64,000 bases of DNA from Niastella populi. GTDB lineage: Bacteria; Bacteroidota; Bacteroidia; Chitinophagales; Chitinophagaceae. A program made the position numbers and the translations under genes. The notes under the pieces were generated by a model. That model was given only the letters and a program-made list of their open reading frames with translations. It did not search any database and was not told where the DNA came from. The stretch covers positions 92,958 to 156,957 of the forward strand of contig NZ_LWBP01000134.1 in NCBI RefSeq assembly GCF_002078015.1. Direction: 5' to 3'. Position 1 is the first letter of the stretch; each line of letters starts with the position of its first letter. Of this stretch, positions 35,611 through 44,204 are shown in pieces.

Positions 35611-37473
35611 TTATCGGCCCATATACACCATTAGTATTTGAACATCGCTGGGATTAACACCGCTGATCCTGCTTGCCTGGCCCAGTGTACGCGGTTTTAT
35701 TTTTTTGAATTTTTGCATTGCTTCAGCTGACAGGGACAAAATTCTGTCGTAATCAAAATTTTCTGGTATCAGCAGATCTTCGAGCTGATTCATTCGTTTT
35801 ACCAGTTCTCTTTCCTTTTCTATGTATACATTATATTTAATCTGAATATCTGCCTGTTCTATTATTTCGTCTGTGAATCCGTTTATTGCCTGCCGCACTT
35901 TTGGCAAACCGGCGATCATCGATTCAAGTGTAATGTTCGGGCGCAGCAGCAGCTGGATGGCTTTCTGTTTTTGAGGCAGCGGTGCGGAATTATTTTCTGC
36001 AAGGAATCCATCGGCTTCAGCCGGCTCAAGTGGGAGCTCTTTCAGAATATTTTTTATTTTTCCAACGCCATCTTTTTTACTGATCACTTTATCCATTCGT
36101 TCCTGCGAAGCAAGTCCGAGCCGATAGCTTAATTCAGTAAGGCGAATGTCTGCATTATCCTGGCGAAGGATTGTTCTAAACTCGGCGCGACTGGTAAACA
36201 TGCGATAGGGTTCTTCGGTTCCTTTGCTTATGAGATCATCGATAAGCACACCGATATAGGCGTCGCTTCTTTTCAGAATAACGGCATCCAGTTCTTTTGC
36301 TTTTTGATGGGCATTGATGCCGGCCATCAACCCCTGGCAGGCAGCTTCTTCATAACCGGTAGTTCCATTGATTTGTCCGGCGAAGAATAAGTTGCTGATG
36401 AGTTTTGTTTCCAGTGAATGGTTGAGCTGGGTTGGTGGAAAGTAATCATATTCTATAGCATAACCGGGACGGAAAACGCGAACGTTTTCAAAGCCGGCCA
36501 CCTGGCGTAGGGCTGCGATCTGAACTTCTTCGGGCAGAGAAGTGGAGAAGCCATTTACATAGATCTCTACAGTGTTCCAGCCTTCGGGTTCAACAAAAAG
36601 TTGGTGTCTTTCTCGTTCGGCAAAACGGTTGATCTTGTCTTCAATGCTCGGGCAGTATCTGGGACCGGTGCCTTCTATCCTACCGGCATACATAGGACTC
36701 CTGTCAAAACCCGTTTTGAGAATATCGTGAACCTTCTGACTGGTATAGGTGATCCAGCAGCTGCGTTGTTCAGTAGGTTTTTTTGTATCGGTAAATGAGA
36801 AGCCAACTACTTCGTTGTCTCCTTTTTGTTCTTCCATTTTACTATAGTCGAGGCTCCGGCCATCAATACGGGGTGGCGTTCCGGTTTTCAGGCGATCGCT
36901 TTCAAAGCCGTATTCAACCAGTTGTTCGGTAATACCGGTGGCAGCTTTTTCAGCTACGCGGCCACCGCCGAATTGTTTTTCACCAATATGAATGATACCG
37001 TTCAGGAAGGTGCCGCTGGTGATAACAACAGCTTTTGATTTTATTTCATGACCCAGGCCAGTGACAACCCCGCAGGCCCGGCCATCTTTTATGACGAGTG
37101 AGCGAACCATATCCTGGTAGAAATCTATGTTCGGTGTTTTCTCCAGCATTTCGCGCCAGGTGGCGGCAAACAACATGCGGTCGTTTTGGGCACGGGGGCT
37201 CCACATAGCCGGACCTTTAGACAGGTTCAGCATGCGAAACTGGATCATACTTATATCGGTGACTATTCCGGAGTATCCGCCCATGGCATCTATTTCGCGA
37301 ACTATTTGTCCTTTAGCTATACCACCCATGGCCGGGTTGCAGCTCATTTGGGCGATGGTTTGCATGTTCATTGTTATCAATAGAACTTTGGAACCAAGGT
37401 TGGCGGCTGCCGCGGCTGCTTCACAACCGGCATGACCTGCCCCTACTACTATTATATCGTATTCTGGAAACAT
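35611..37473 (-). CDS. mnmG: tRNA uridine-5-carboxymethylaminomethyl modification enzyme MnmG (GidA)
   Basis: 620 residues. The FAD site YDIIVVGAGHAGCEAAAAAANLG, SCNPAMGGIAKGQIVREIDAMGG, TPPRIDGRSLDYSKMEEQKGD, GPRYCPSIEDKI, FAGQINGTTGYEEAACQGLMAGINA, MFTSRAEFR and the C-terminal RIPENFDYDRILSLSAEA/GVNPSDVQILMVYM are all present. With MnmE it modifies U34 of several tRNAs. It often lies near oriC in bacteria. On the minus strand TAATTTTGC, a perfect -7 element, ends only six bases before the ATG. Confidence 0.99.
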   Translation of the reverse strand: MFPEYDIIVVGAGHAGCEAAAAAANLGSKVLLITMNMQTIAQMSCNPAMGGIAKGQIVREIDAMGGYSGIVTDISMIQFRMLNLSKGPAMWSPRAQNDRMLFAATWREMLEKTPNIDFYQDMVRSLVIKDGRACGVVTGLGHEIKSKAVVITSGTFLNGIIHIGEKQFGGGRVAEKAATGITEQLVEYGFESDRLKTGTPPRIDGRSLDYSKMEEQKGDNEVVGFSFTDTKKPTEQRSCWITYTSQKVHDILKTGFDRSPMYAGRIEGTGPRYCPSIEDKINRFAERERHQLFVEPEGWNTVEIYVNGFSTSLPEEVQIAALRQVAGFENVRVFRPGYAIEYDYFPPTQLNHSLETKLISNLFFAGQINGTTGYEEAACQGLMAGINAHQKAKELDAVILKRSDAYIGVLIDDLISKGTEEPYRMFTSRAEFRTILRQDNADIRLTELSYRLGLASQERMDKVISKKDGVGKIKNILKELPLEPAEADGFLAENNSAPLPQKQKAIQLLLRPNITLESMIAGLPKVRQAINGFTDEIIEQADIQIKYNVYIEKERELVKRMNQLEDLLIPENFDYDRILSLSAEAMQKFKKIKPRTLGQASRISGVNPSDVQILMVYMGR

Positions 37474-38421
37474 GTTGCAAAATTACATGATGGCCGTCAA
37501 GGGGTAAAAAGAGAAAGAAACGGATAAGGGTAAATAAGGAGTAGTAACAGGTGTTTTGGGTGAATTTTATGAAGCGCGAAAGGGATAAGATATACCAGCT
37601 ATGCTGTAAGCCCATTTTTATTTGGTACTACTTTCCACGGGGAAATAAGCCTGCCTGCCTGAATTATTATACCCGAGGTTTTGATTTACGGTGTACTTTA
37701 GGTTGAAGTAGTATATGTGAACAACCACATATACCGAGAGTTGAATGCTGCAGGTTCAAAGGTCTGGTTCAGAGAAGACTTCTTTTCTGTTCTATCAGCC
37801 GAACCTGTTCGAACTGAAAAGATGGGCTGCTTCTTCATTTGTACTTGTAGTTCCCTGGACTTTTTTTGCCGGCCGTTACTCGTGTATGTTTTGCCTGTCT
37901 GGGTCCTTTCCATTGTGGTACTGCTTTAGGTTTTGACAGATAATCCTTTTGCATGCCGTTATTCTCTGTTCAACCCCCCTCTTGCGTTCTTTATGTTTTT
38001 GATGTTGTTGGTGGGATGTCATTTGGATCTTGAGACTTCATCTTTTTGCTTCCCTTATCAGGTCACTGCTTTAGTACCTGGATCATATCATTTGTTTTTC
38101 GTTTTTCTTGTGCTGTTGTCTATATGTGTGGTTCTTATATTCCCGGGAGGATTTTCAATATGTAGGGGAACATTCATGTTTATCTGAAATTGAGTTGAAT
38201 GGGAAGATTGAAGTGATGGGCGCCTTATAGTGTTTCCTCTTTGAGGTGCTTCTTCTCATTGGGTCTATCGAGGTTTTCTCTGATTGGCTGGCGGAACATG
38301 TTATGTTACTCATTCGTAGGGTGCTGTAGGTGGTTTTGTTGAGAGGGAGTACCTGGTAGGTTTGGAAGAGTTTAAAAACGTTCTTTTCTTCTTTAGAACA
38401 AGCCCTGGGTTTTTCGGTTTA

Positions 38422-38862
38422 GTCTATGCTTCATCTTGTTATGGATATAAGTTTTAGTCACTCCTCGAAGTTTCAGTTTGGAGGGAGAGTATAGCTGAAA
38501 CAACGCTTTTTCCACCGTTTCCTGGAATGCTTTTCCTTTATTCCGTAGTATAAGGCAATGTTTTCCGGGTGTTGTATTTGCTTTATCCTGTTGAGTGTTA
38601 TGTTTAAAGGGTATAGATCCTCCCCGAGGCTTCAGTTTGAGATTAGGTAGGCTGGCTGAAACACCCCTTTTTCTACCCTTTCCTGCACTGCTTGCCATTA
38701 TTCAGTATAATAAGGCCGGTGTTGTCTATGCTTCATCCTGCTGATTGTTGAATTTACTGGGGTACTCTCTCCTTGAAGTTTCAATTGGAGAATAGAATGA
38801 AGGGCTGAAACAATGCTTCTTCCACCTTTGACAGCGCTCTTTTATTTTAAACTTCATTTAGG
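38422..38862. repeat. Three imperfect tandem repeats of about 150 bp
   Basis: GCTTCATC-type starts lie at 38428, 38580 and 38730 (periods 152 and 150). Each unit keeps the order: CATCYTG, CTCC, a (G)TTTCAG or variant, GCTGAAAC about 25 bp later, CTTYTTCCACC, and in the first two a TTATTC/TATAAGGC end. TTTCAG and CTGAAA within each unit can pair, so a hairpin is conserved across copies. The 152-bp spacing breaks any coding frame. Confidence 0.75.
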
Positions 38863-39569
38863 TGCTGAGGGCGTTTTAGTTCTTTACGTTACTCGGGATG
38901 TTTTTTTCCTGGATTTAAGGGCTTCCCCTCACCTTTTGAGGATTACTTATGGTATTAGTGTGTGTTATGAAGTAATGTGGTGATTTCGAAGGTATTTCTG
39001 ATAGGTAAGGATCCGGAACATTCTTTTATTAATAGGCGCTTCTGGTCCACAGGCTTTTCTATGCCGATAGATAGCTTGTTGAGTTCTTCTTATCTGTTTA
39101 GTCTGAAGTGATTCTTCTTTCAATTAACTCTTGTTTTCAACGATGTCTTTACTCCAGACTACCTGCTTGTTATCCTTTTTCATGCCCGTTTGGGTCGATG
39201 CCGTAAACCTGTATACTTCACTATGCCTAACTCCTCTCCTTTTTCGGTGGATTATGGTCCGGTATTTTTTCCATCCGGCTTATTATTAAGGGTTCTTATG
39301 GTGGCTTTATTCTGATGGTAGGCATCTGTTATGTTCCCACCCTTAAGGCCTTAAATAGTGTGGCTGGGATTGATCATTAATATACGTTTATCAAAAAATG
39401 CCTGAACTTAAAGCCTCTTCCTGGTTGAGAATGCGCTTCGATACCTATGGCTAACCTCTTTCAAGCGGGAAAGAAGCGCAATACGCTGCGCGTCTCATCT
39501 TGTAAATTATTAGTGCTTTTTATTATTTTCCCTTTACCCTGTTTGCTCGTTTATTGACTATTGCCTCTG

Positions 39570-39585
39570 TGTTCCACGTGGAACT
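39570..39585. promoter_or_regulatory. parS-like ParB site 1
   Basis: TGTTCCACGTGGAACT: 15 of 16 bases match the parS consensus TGTTNCACGTGNAACA, with the 14-bp core GTTCCACGTGGAAC a perfect palindrome. It lies in the gene-free region, about 6.7 kb right of the main DnaA-box cluster. ParB binding here is inferred from the motif. Confidence 0.8.
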
Positions 39586-40412
39586 TTGATGGTTTCAGGC
39601 TGACTATAGGCGAACTTCTTCTTCGATCTTAATTTATAAGAGAATCTTAGGAGTTTCATATGAATTAAATCAGGGTTGAGGGCTGGCCTATTGGATAGTT
39701 TAAATTTCTCTGTTTGGTTTATTTAGTCGTGGTGGGTATATCATACATTCTTCTTTGAGTCTATTAATTGATTTATCCCTTCTATATTATCCATCCTTTT
39801 CCCTGAAGATCTATCTTATTCCAATGGTTCCAGTTTATTGACTTGTTGTGGCTCATGCTCTAGAGGCTCTGTTTGATGGTTGGTATATAATGGAGTTTCC
39901 ATACGCTATAGCCGACCTTCCGGTGCTACGGTATTCCCATATTCTCTTCTGTATATAAGTCGGAGTGCAATTTGTATTTGTTTAGAGTAATACGCTTGCC
40001 GGGAATTACATTTCATTCGCTCTAGTGTGAGGTGTATTGCCAGGTAGCGTCCCTGGTACCTTTCTTTCAAGCATTATTACGGTGAAAAGTGAACCTATTA
40101 ATGTATATCGGGTATATAATATTGACCAGACCTGCCCTCTTTTCTTGTTAGGTTGCGGTGTAATGATCTGGTTGGGTAGGCATCAGCTATCCGGAATTCA
40201 TTAACATTATCTGCAACATAACACATGCATGGTAGATACTTTCCGATTCTATTGATAAACGTATAGGTAGATGGAGGTAACTGTTGTTTAATGGTGTTCG
40301 GTGGAAATCTGTGTCGCGACCTGGATAGTATCCTTAAGTGCAATCCCGCGGCATGAAGCCTGATAAAAGAGGAAGATTCTTATGTTTAGGTCAAGGCAAA
40401 GGAGACTATATG

Positions 40413-40624
40413 AGGGTTCTTAAACAGGGAAGCGCTAGTATTTGAGACAGGTTCGACTCGTGGATTTATCTAATTGCGGCTTATGGAAGGTTTGAAAGTT
40501 TATCTTGGAAGGTGATTAAGGGTTCTTAAACAGGGAGGCGCTAGTATTTAAGACAGGTTCGACTCGTTGATTTATCTAATTGCGACTTATGGAAGGGTTT
40601 GAAAGTTTACTTTGGAAGATGATT
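40413..40624. repeat. 106-bp direct tandem duplication
   Basis: Copies at 40413-40518 and 40519-40624 differ at about eight positions, roughly 92% identical by hand count. Each contains GGTTCTTAAACAGGGA, GCGCTAGTATTT, GACAGGTTCGACTCGT and GGATTTATCTAATTGCG or close variants. The high identity in a region that otherwise looks decayed suggests a recent event. No gene is recognisable in it. Confidence 0.85.
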
Positions 40625-40821
40625 GTTGGATATTCGTGAGAGGCTTTTTCCAGGATGGTTATAGGTCTAAGGACCTATTATAATACTGCTGTCTATGATG
40701 AGTCTGGCCTACCTCCTGTTGACACAATAAGCGGCCGAATTTGAATTAACCTAAAGAAGGAAGGCACTCCCTTATAATTGTCCAAACCTGGGCAGTTCTT
40801 GAAACCACCTTCTCTTCTTTT

Positions 40822-40837
40822 TGTTCCACGTGGAACC
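40822..40837. promoter_or_regulatory. parS-like ParB site 2
   Basis: TGTTCCACGTGGAACC: 15 of 16 consensus bases, and again a perfect GTTCCACGTGGAAC core. It sits 3 bp beyond the ybeY stop, 1.25 kb from site 1. Confidence 0.8.
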
Positions 40838-40840
40838 AGC

Positions 40841-41290
40841 CTATTTGACTTTTGATAAGAAGTACTGTAGATATTTATCCTCAGCCTTTCTCATAAGAAC
40901 CTGATCTTTTTCGGTCTTGTCTTTATGCCCACAGAGATGTAAGGCTCCATGAAAGATGACGCGTAAGAGTTCCTGTTTAAAAGACGCGGAATAATTGCGG
41001 GCATTTTCCTTTACCCGGTCAACACTTATGTATATTTCTCCAATAACAGCATTGGATTTTTCAGAAAGGTCGAAGGTTATGATGTCGGTGTAATAGTTAT
41101 GTTGCAGATGCTGTTTATTTATCTCCAACAGATAATCATCTGAACAGAATATGTATTGAAGTTGTTCCAGTTTTGTCTTCTCCTTTTTAAAAAGATCCCT
41201 GATCACCTCTTTTACCAGGGTGCGCTGGGAAAATGAAACGGGTAACATAAAATGGAAGTAAATAGGGGCAGTAGTGTTATTCTTTTGCAT
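40841..41290 (-). CDS. ybeY: Endoribonuclease YbeY
   Basis: 149 residues. It takes part in 16S rRNA 3'-end maturation and ribosome quality control. The family core is present: NKQHLQHNYYTDIITFDLSE, IGEIYISVDRVKENARNYSASFKQELLRVIFHGALHLCGHKDKTEKDQVLM. The metal motif usually reads HGxLHLxGyDH; here it is HGALHLCGHKDK, with Lys at the third His position and a His two residues earlier. It ends next to a parS-like site and is divergent from feoA. Confidence 0.92.
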   Translation of the reverse strand: MQKNNTTAPIYFHFMLPVSFSQRTLVKEVIRDLFKKEKTKLEQLQYIFCSDDYLLEINKQHLQHNYYTDIITFDLSEKSNAVIGEIYISVDRVKENARNYSASFKQELLRVIFHGALHLCGHKDKTEKDQVLMRKAEDKYLQYFLSKVK

Positions 41291-41309
41291 TTTTCGAAAT
41301 TCGTAACAA

Positions 41310-41336
41310 GTATTAATTAATACAAAGCTACATTTG
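41310..41336. promoter_or_regulatory. Overlapping divergent -7 elements and 14-bp palindrome between ybeY and feoA
   Basis: TACATTTG (41329-41336, + strand, towards feoA) and TAGCTTTG (41330-41323, minus strand, towards ybeY) are both perfect -7 matches and share the central TA. Immediately left is the perfect palindrome GTATTAATTAATAC (41310-41323), a plausible operator. No good TTTG is found 19 bp upstream of either. Confidence 0.55.
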
Positions 41337-41350
41337 TTGACTATTGAATT

Positions 41351-41584
41351 ATGAAACGATTATCAGAAATAGGAACAGGAACCGTTGCCCGGATACTTTC
41401 TTTTGAAAACAACGACCTGTTTCTTAAACTAATGGAAATGGGTTGCGTACCGGGAGAGTTGGTTAAGGTAGAGCAGGTTGCCCCCCTGGGCGATCCCATC
41501 TCAATAACTGTAGCTGGTTATAATCTCAGCCTGCGTTTGAATGAAGCCGACAACATATTTGTAGAAGAACTGGGAGCTGCTTAG
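41351..41584 (+). CDS. feoA: Ferrous iron transport protein A, stand-alone
   Basis: 77 residues, one SH3-like FeoA domain: MKRLSEIGTGTVARIL, LKLMEMGCVPGELVKVEQVAPLGDPISITVAGYNLSLRLNEADNIFVE. FeoA binds the FeoB cytosolic domain in Fe2+ uptake. No feoB follows, and a strong terminator overlaps the end of the gene, so it is monocistronic. The stop codon lies in the terminator loop. Confidence 0.93.
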   Translation: MKRLSEIGTGTVARILSFENNDLFLKLMEMGCVPGELVKVEQVAPLGDPISITVAGYNLSLRLNEADNIFVEELGAA

Positions 41585-41604
41585 TAGCTCCCAGTTCTTT
41601 TTTT
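41566..41604 (+). terminator. Rho-independent terminator overlapping the feoA 3' end
   Basis: AGAACTGGGAGCT and AGCTCCCAGTTCT form a perfect 13-bp stem with the TAG stop in the loop, followed by seven T. Confidence 0.95.
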
Positions 41605-41793
41605 GCCATCCTTTTCTGAAAAACTTCTCGTTAAATACGAATTGACAGCAACATCCCGGGTTCCTGCCTGTATACATTATTTATGCGTTCGAAGTGTGGG
41701 TTGAAGTCATCGTTGAAATATTAACTGTTAAGCTACATTTTCAATTATATAAGTTGTGAAACAAAAAAGTTGCTTACACAACCGTGTTGTTTC

Positions 41794-42123
41794 GTGACTA
41801 CAGTACGTAAGTAGGTGACTTCCCTGAACAGGTAAGCGACTTCACGGCATAAGTATGTGCTTTCCTGCTATAGGTCTGAAACTACAGGGTATAACTTCAT
41901 GACTTTTACTCAAAAGTCATCAACTTACTTACCAAAGTCACGGAGCAATAACTCAAAGTTGCTGAGCAATGCACCATTGTCGCTGAGCAATGAACCATTG
42001 TAAGTAACTTATATTCGGAGATCACGAACAATAAACAGAAAGTCACGAACTTTAAACTGCAAGTCACGAAGTAAAAGAAAAAGCGCACAAAGTTTGATGG
42101 AACGGTTACGAACTGCTGCCGTG
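41794..42123. repeat. Mirrored array of 16 units at an exact 21-bp period
   Basis: Left arm: GTGACTT or a variant starts at 41794, 41815, 41836, 41857, 41878 and 41899, with a second word TARGT at unit positions 15-19. Right arm, inverted: AAGTCAC or a variant starts at 41914, 41935, 41956, 41977, 41998 (weak), 42019, 42040, 42061, 42082 and 42103. The arms meet in a palindrome (ATGACTTTT/AAAAGTCAT, 41899-41920). Units vary in sequence but never in spacing. Confidence 0.85.
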
Positions 42124-42535
42124 TAGTTTTAAACATGTACGGCAGAGTTATTTTAAGAAGCAGCAATTTCACCAGGAAATACAATTGAGTTTTGAACCGG
42201 CGAAGGATAGTAATGAAACAATTCTTCTTTGAATGCAGCCGATGCAATAATAGCCGGCGCAAAAGGTAAAAGCTATATGCCATTCCAGCGAATTACGGAT
42301 CTACGCTCACCTGGTAAATCTGCTTACCTGCTGAATACCCCATGCCATTTTACAAGCTTGAGGAAATACAATGCAAACTGGGCAGGGATATTTTTGTTGA
42401 CCCGGTTTCAGTATAAATCAGTCTCAATTTTCTACCTGAATCCTTCCCCCTGAATTCTGTTTCTTTGCAGAATAATAAATGTCGCCAACAGCGTGATCTA
42501 TTCAGGAACTTTAAAAGCGGGAAATTAATTATCAA
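42124..42535. other. Remainder of the feoA-nadD gap
   Basis: No gene, hairpin or convincing promoter is visible. The 42,230-42,450 stretch can be read as a short frame, but it lacks any family signature. Confidence 0.4.
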
Positions 42536-43108
42536 ATGAAAGTCGGACTGTATTTCGGGTCATTCAATCCTATTCATCATGGCCATTTGATCATTGCCAA
42601 TTATATGTTACAGAACTCAGATCTGGATCAAATATGGCTGGTTGTATCACCTCAAAATCCATTCAAACAATCGGCGAGTTTACTAAGTGCCTACAATCGC
42701 TTTAACCTGGTGCAGCTTGCCGTTGAAGCAGAGCCGAAATTGAAAGCCAGCGATATTGAATTCAAACTGCCGCAGCCTTCCTATACGGTAAATACCCTGG
42801 CCTATTTGCAGGAAAAATATCCCACACACCAGTTCGCAATCATTATGGGAAGCGACAGTTTTGAAAATCTGGCCAAATGGAAAAATTATGAATTCATTCT
42901 GCACCACTATCCTATTTTCGTTTACCGCCGCCCGGGCCATGATGTCGTCAATAATTTTAAGGAAGGAACCATAACCATACTCGATGCGCCGTTGCTGCAG
43001 ATTTCTGCCACGCATATTCGTAATTGCATCAGGCAGGGAAAATCTATTCGCTACCTGGTGCCAGACAAAGTATTGGAAGAAATACAGCAGAATCGTTACT
43101 ATCTATAA
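42536..43108 (+). CDS. nadD: Nicotinate-nucleotide adenylyltransferase
   Basis: 190 residues. It transfers AMP from ATP to nicotinate mononucleotide in NAD synthesis. Nucleotidyltransferase motifs: GLYFGSFNPIHHGHLIIANYM (HxGH), VVSPQNPFKQSASLLSAYNRFNLVQLA, IMGSDSFENLAKWKNYEFILHHYPIFVYRR and the ISATHIRNCIRQGKSIRYLVP end (ISSTxxR-type). nadA is 9 kb away, not cotranscribed. Confidence 0.97.
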   Translation: MKVGLYFGSFNPIHHGHLIIANYMLQNSDLDQIWLVVSPQNPFKQSASLLSAYNRFNLVQLAVEAEPKLKASDIEFKLPQPSYTVNTLAYLQEKYPTHQFAIIMGSDSFENLAKWKNYEFILHHYPIFVYRRPGHDVVNNFKEGTITILDAPLLQISATHIRNCIRQGKSIRYLVPDKVLEEIQQNRYYL

Positions 43109-43252
43109 CGAACATACGAAACGAAGTGGTTCATTATTACAGCTGACCAACATCAACAACCGGTTGCCCAATGTTTTCAATCTTTGCCATCGCGTCAATA
43201 AATATCCGCCCCCAATGAAGACAGGAAGAAATAGTCAGAACCTAATCATATT

Positions 43253-44143
43253 ATGAAAATATATACATTAATTTTATTCCTGATATTTACTGCCTGTTCT
43301 GTTTCCGCCCAAAAAACCGATCACCGGTTGCAGCAACAAATCGAAGCGCTGGTAAAAGACCTTCATGGCGATATTGGCGTATATATAAAAAATTTGCGCA
43401 CGGGAAAAGTAGCCATGGTGAATGCCGATTCAATTTTTCCAACCGCCAGTATGGTAAAAGTTCCCATATTGATAGGCATTCAGGATAAAATGGAAAGTGG
43501 CCAACTGGAATATCATCAGCAACTCGAATACAAAGATTCTTTATTATATGCGGGTGAGGATATTCTGGGTTCATTCAAAAGCGGCGAAAAAATAGGACTG
43601 CATAAAGTGCTGATGCTAATGCTTACCACCAGCGACAATACCGCCAGCCTTTGGCTGCAAAGTTTGGCGGGAACCGGAACACGCATAAACGAGCTCCTCG
43701 ATTCGGCGGGAATGAAATTTACCCGGGTTAATTCGAGAACGCCGGGCCGCGAAGCGAACCGCCAACAGTATGGGTGGGGACAAACCACGCCCCGCGAAAT
43801 GGGAACGCTGATGGAGAAAATATACCGCGGCGAAATCATCAGCAAAAAGGCCGGCGAAAAAATGATCCGCCTGCTGGGAAGAAATTTTAACGATGAACAG
43901 GCCATCGCGGAAATTCCACCGTACATATTTGTGGCATCGAAAAATGGCTGTGTAAATGCATCGCGTAGTGAGATCCTGTTGGTAATGGCTCCGGGTGGTC
44001 CGTACATATTTTCAGTTCAAACAAAAAATCTGCAGGATCAAAGCTGGGACAACTCAAATGAGGCCTGGGTACTTACCCGGCGGCTATCCGCCCTGTGCTG
44101 GAATTATTTTGAACCCCGTTCGCGCTGGAAACCATCCTTATAA
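43253..44143 (+). CDS. Beta-lactamase-fold (class A-like) serine hydrolase
   Basis: 296 residues with signal peptide [20 protein letters not shown]. The class A motifs SxxK (TASMVKVP) and SDN (TTSDNTAS) are present. The KTG box reads KNG (ASKNGCVNA), and I cannot find the omega-loop Glu166 at the expected distance from TTPREM. It may be a penicillin-binding-protein-like hydrolase or an unusual beta-lactamase; resistance should not be assumed. A 61-bp gap separates it from the ChrA-family gene on the same strand. Confidence 0.8.
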   Translation: MKIYTLILFLIFTACSVSAQKTDHRLQQQIEALVKDLHGDIGVYIKNLRTGKVAMVNADSIFPTASMVKVPILIGIQDKMESGQLEYHQQLEYKDSLLYAGEDILGSFKSGEKIGLHKVLMLMLTTSDNTASLWLQSLAGTGTRINELLDSAGMKFTRVNSRTPGREANRQQYGWGQTTPREMGTLMEKIYRGEIISKKAGEKMIRLLGRNFNDEQAIAEIPPYIFVASKNGCVNASRSEILLVMAPGGPYIFSVQTKNLQDQSWDNSNEAWVLTRRLSALCWNYFEPRSRWKPSL

Positions 44144-44204
44144 GTCGTCTGACCTATCGCAACTTTGTATAACTTGTGCCTTTCGGGGTTTTGAAAAATT
44201 GGGA

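Larger units (their letters stand above)
37474..40840. other. 3.4-kb gene-free region near the candidate origin
   Basis: No frame in either strand looks like a gene; the longest are short, low-complexity and lack family signatures. The + strand is T-rich throughout (for example, in 38,281-38,340 I count T 24, A 9, G 20, C 7). It holds a three-unit ~150-bp tandem repeat, a 106-bp duplication, two parS-like sites and scattered short hairpins. It may be decayed genes, a structural locus or both. Confidence 0.7.

Noticed and set aside
37717..38187. Short cysteine- and leucine-rich frames right of mnmG
   Set aside because: No conserved motif, no start context, and the T-rich strand naturally reads as hydrophobic residues.
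38393..38698. 101-codon frame on the minus strand inside the 150-bp tandem repeat
   Set aside because: It covers two repeat units out of frame with the third, has no family signature and a highly basic composition typical of chance frames.
40413..40624. tRNA-like GGTTCGACTC in both 106-bp copies
   Set aside because: The bases flanking the loop do not pair into a T arm, and no acceptor or anticodon stem can be drawn.
41794..42123. CRISPR array
   Set aside because: Repeats are only 7 bp with 14-bp spacers, arms are inverted, and no cas gene is in the window.
41906..42283. 125-codon minus-strand frame over the 21-bp array
   Set aside because: Its heptad-like phrases (FVTxxLK) follow from the 21-bp period. 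It covers only one arm, and the mirrored arm has no matching frame.
43995..44204. N-terminal extension of the ChrA-family protein
   Set aside because: It overlaps the end of the beta-lactamase-like gene, and transporter homology begins after the ATG at 44205.
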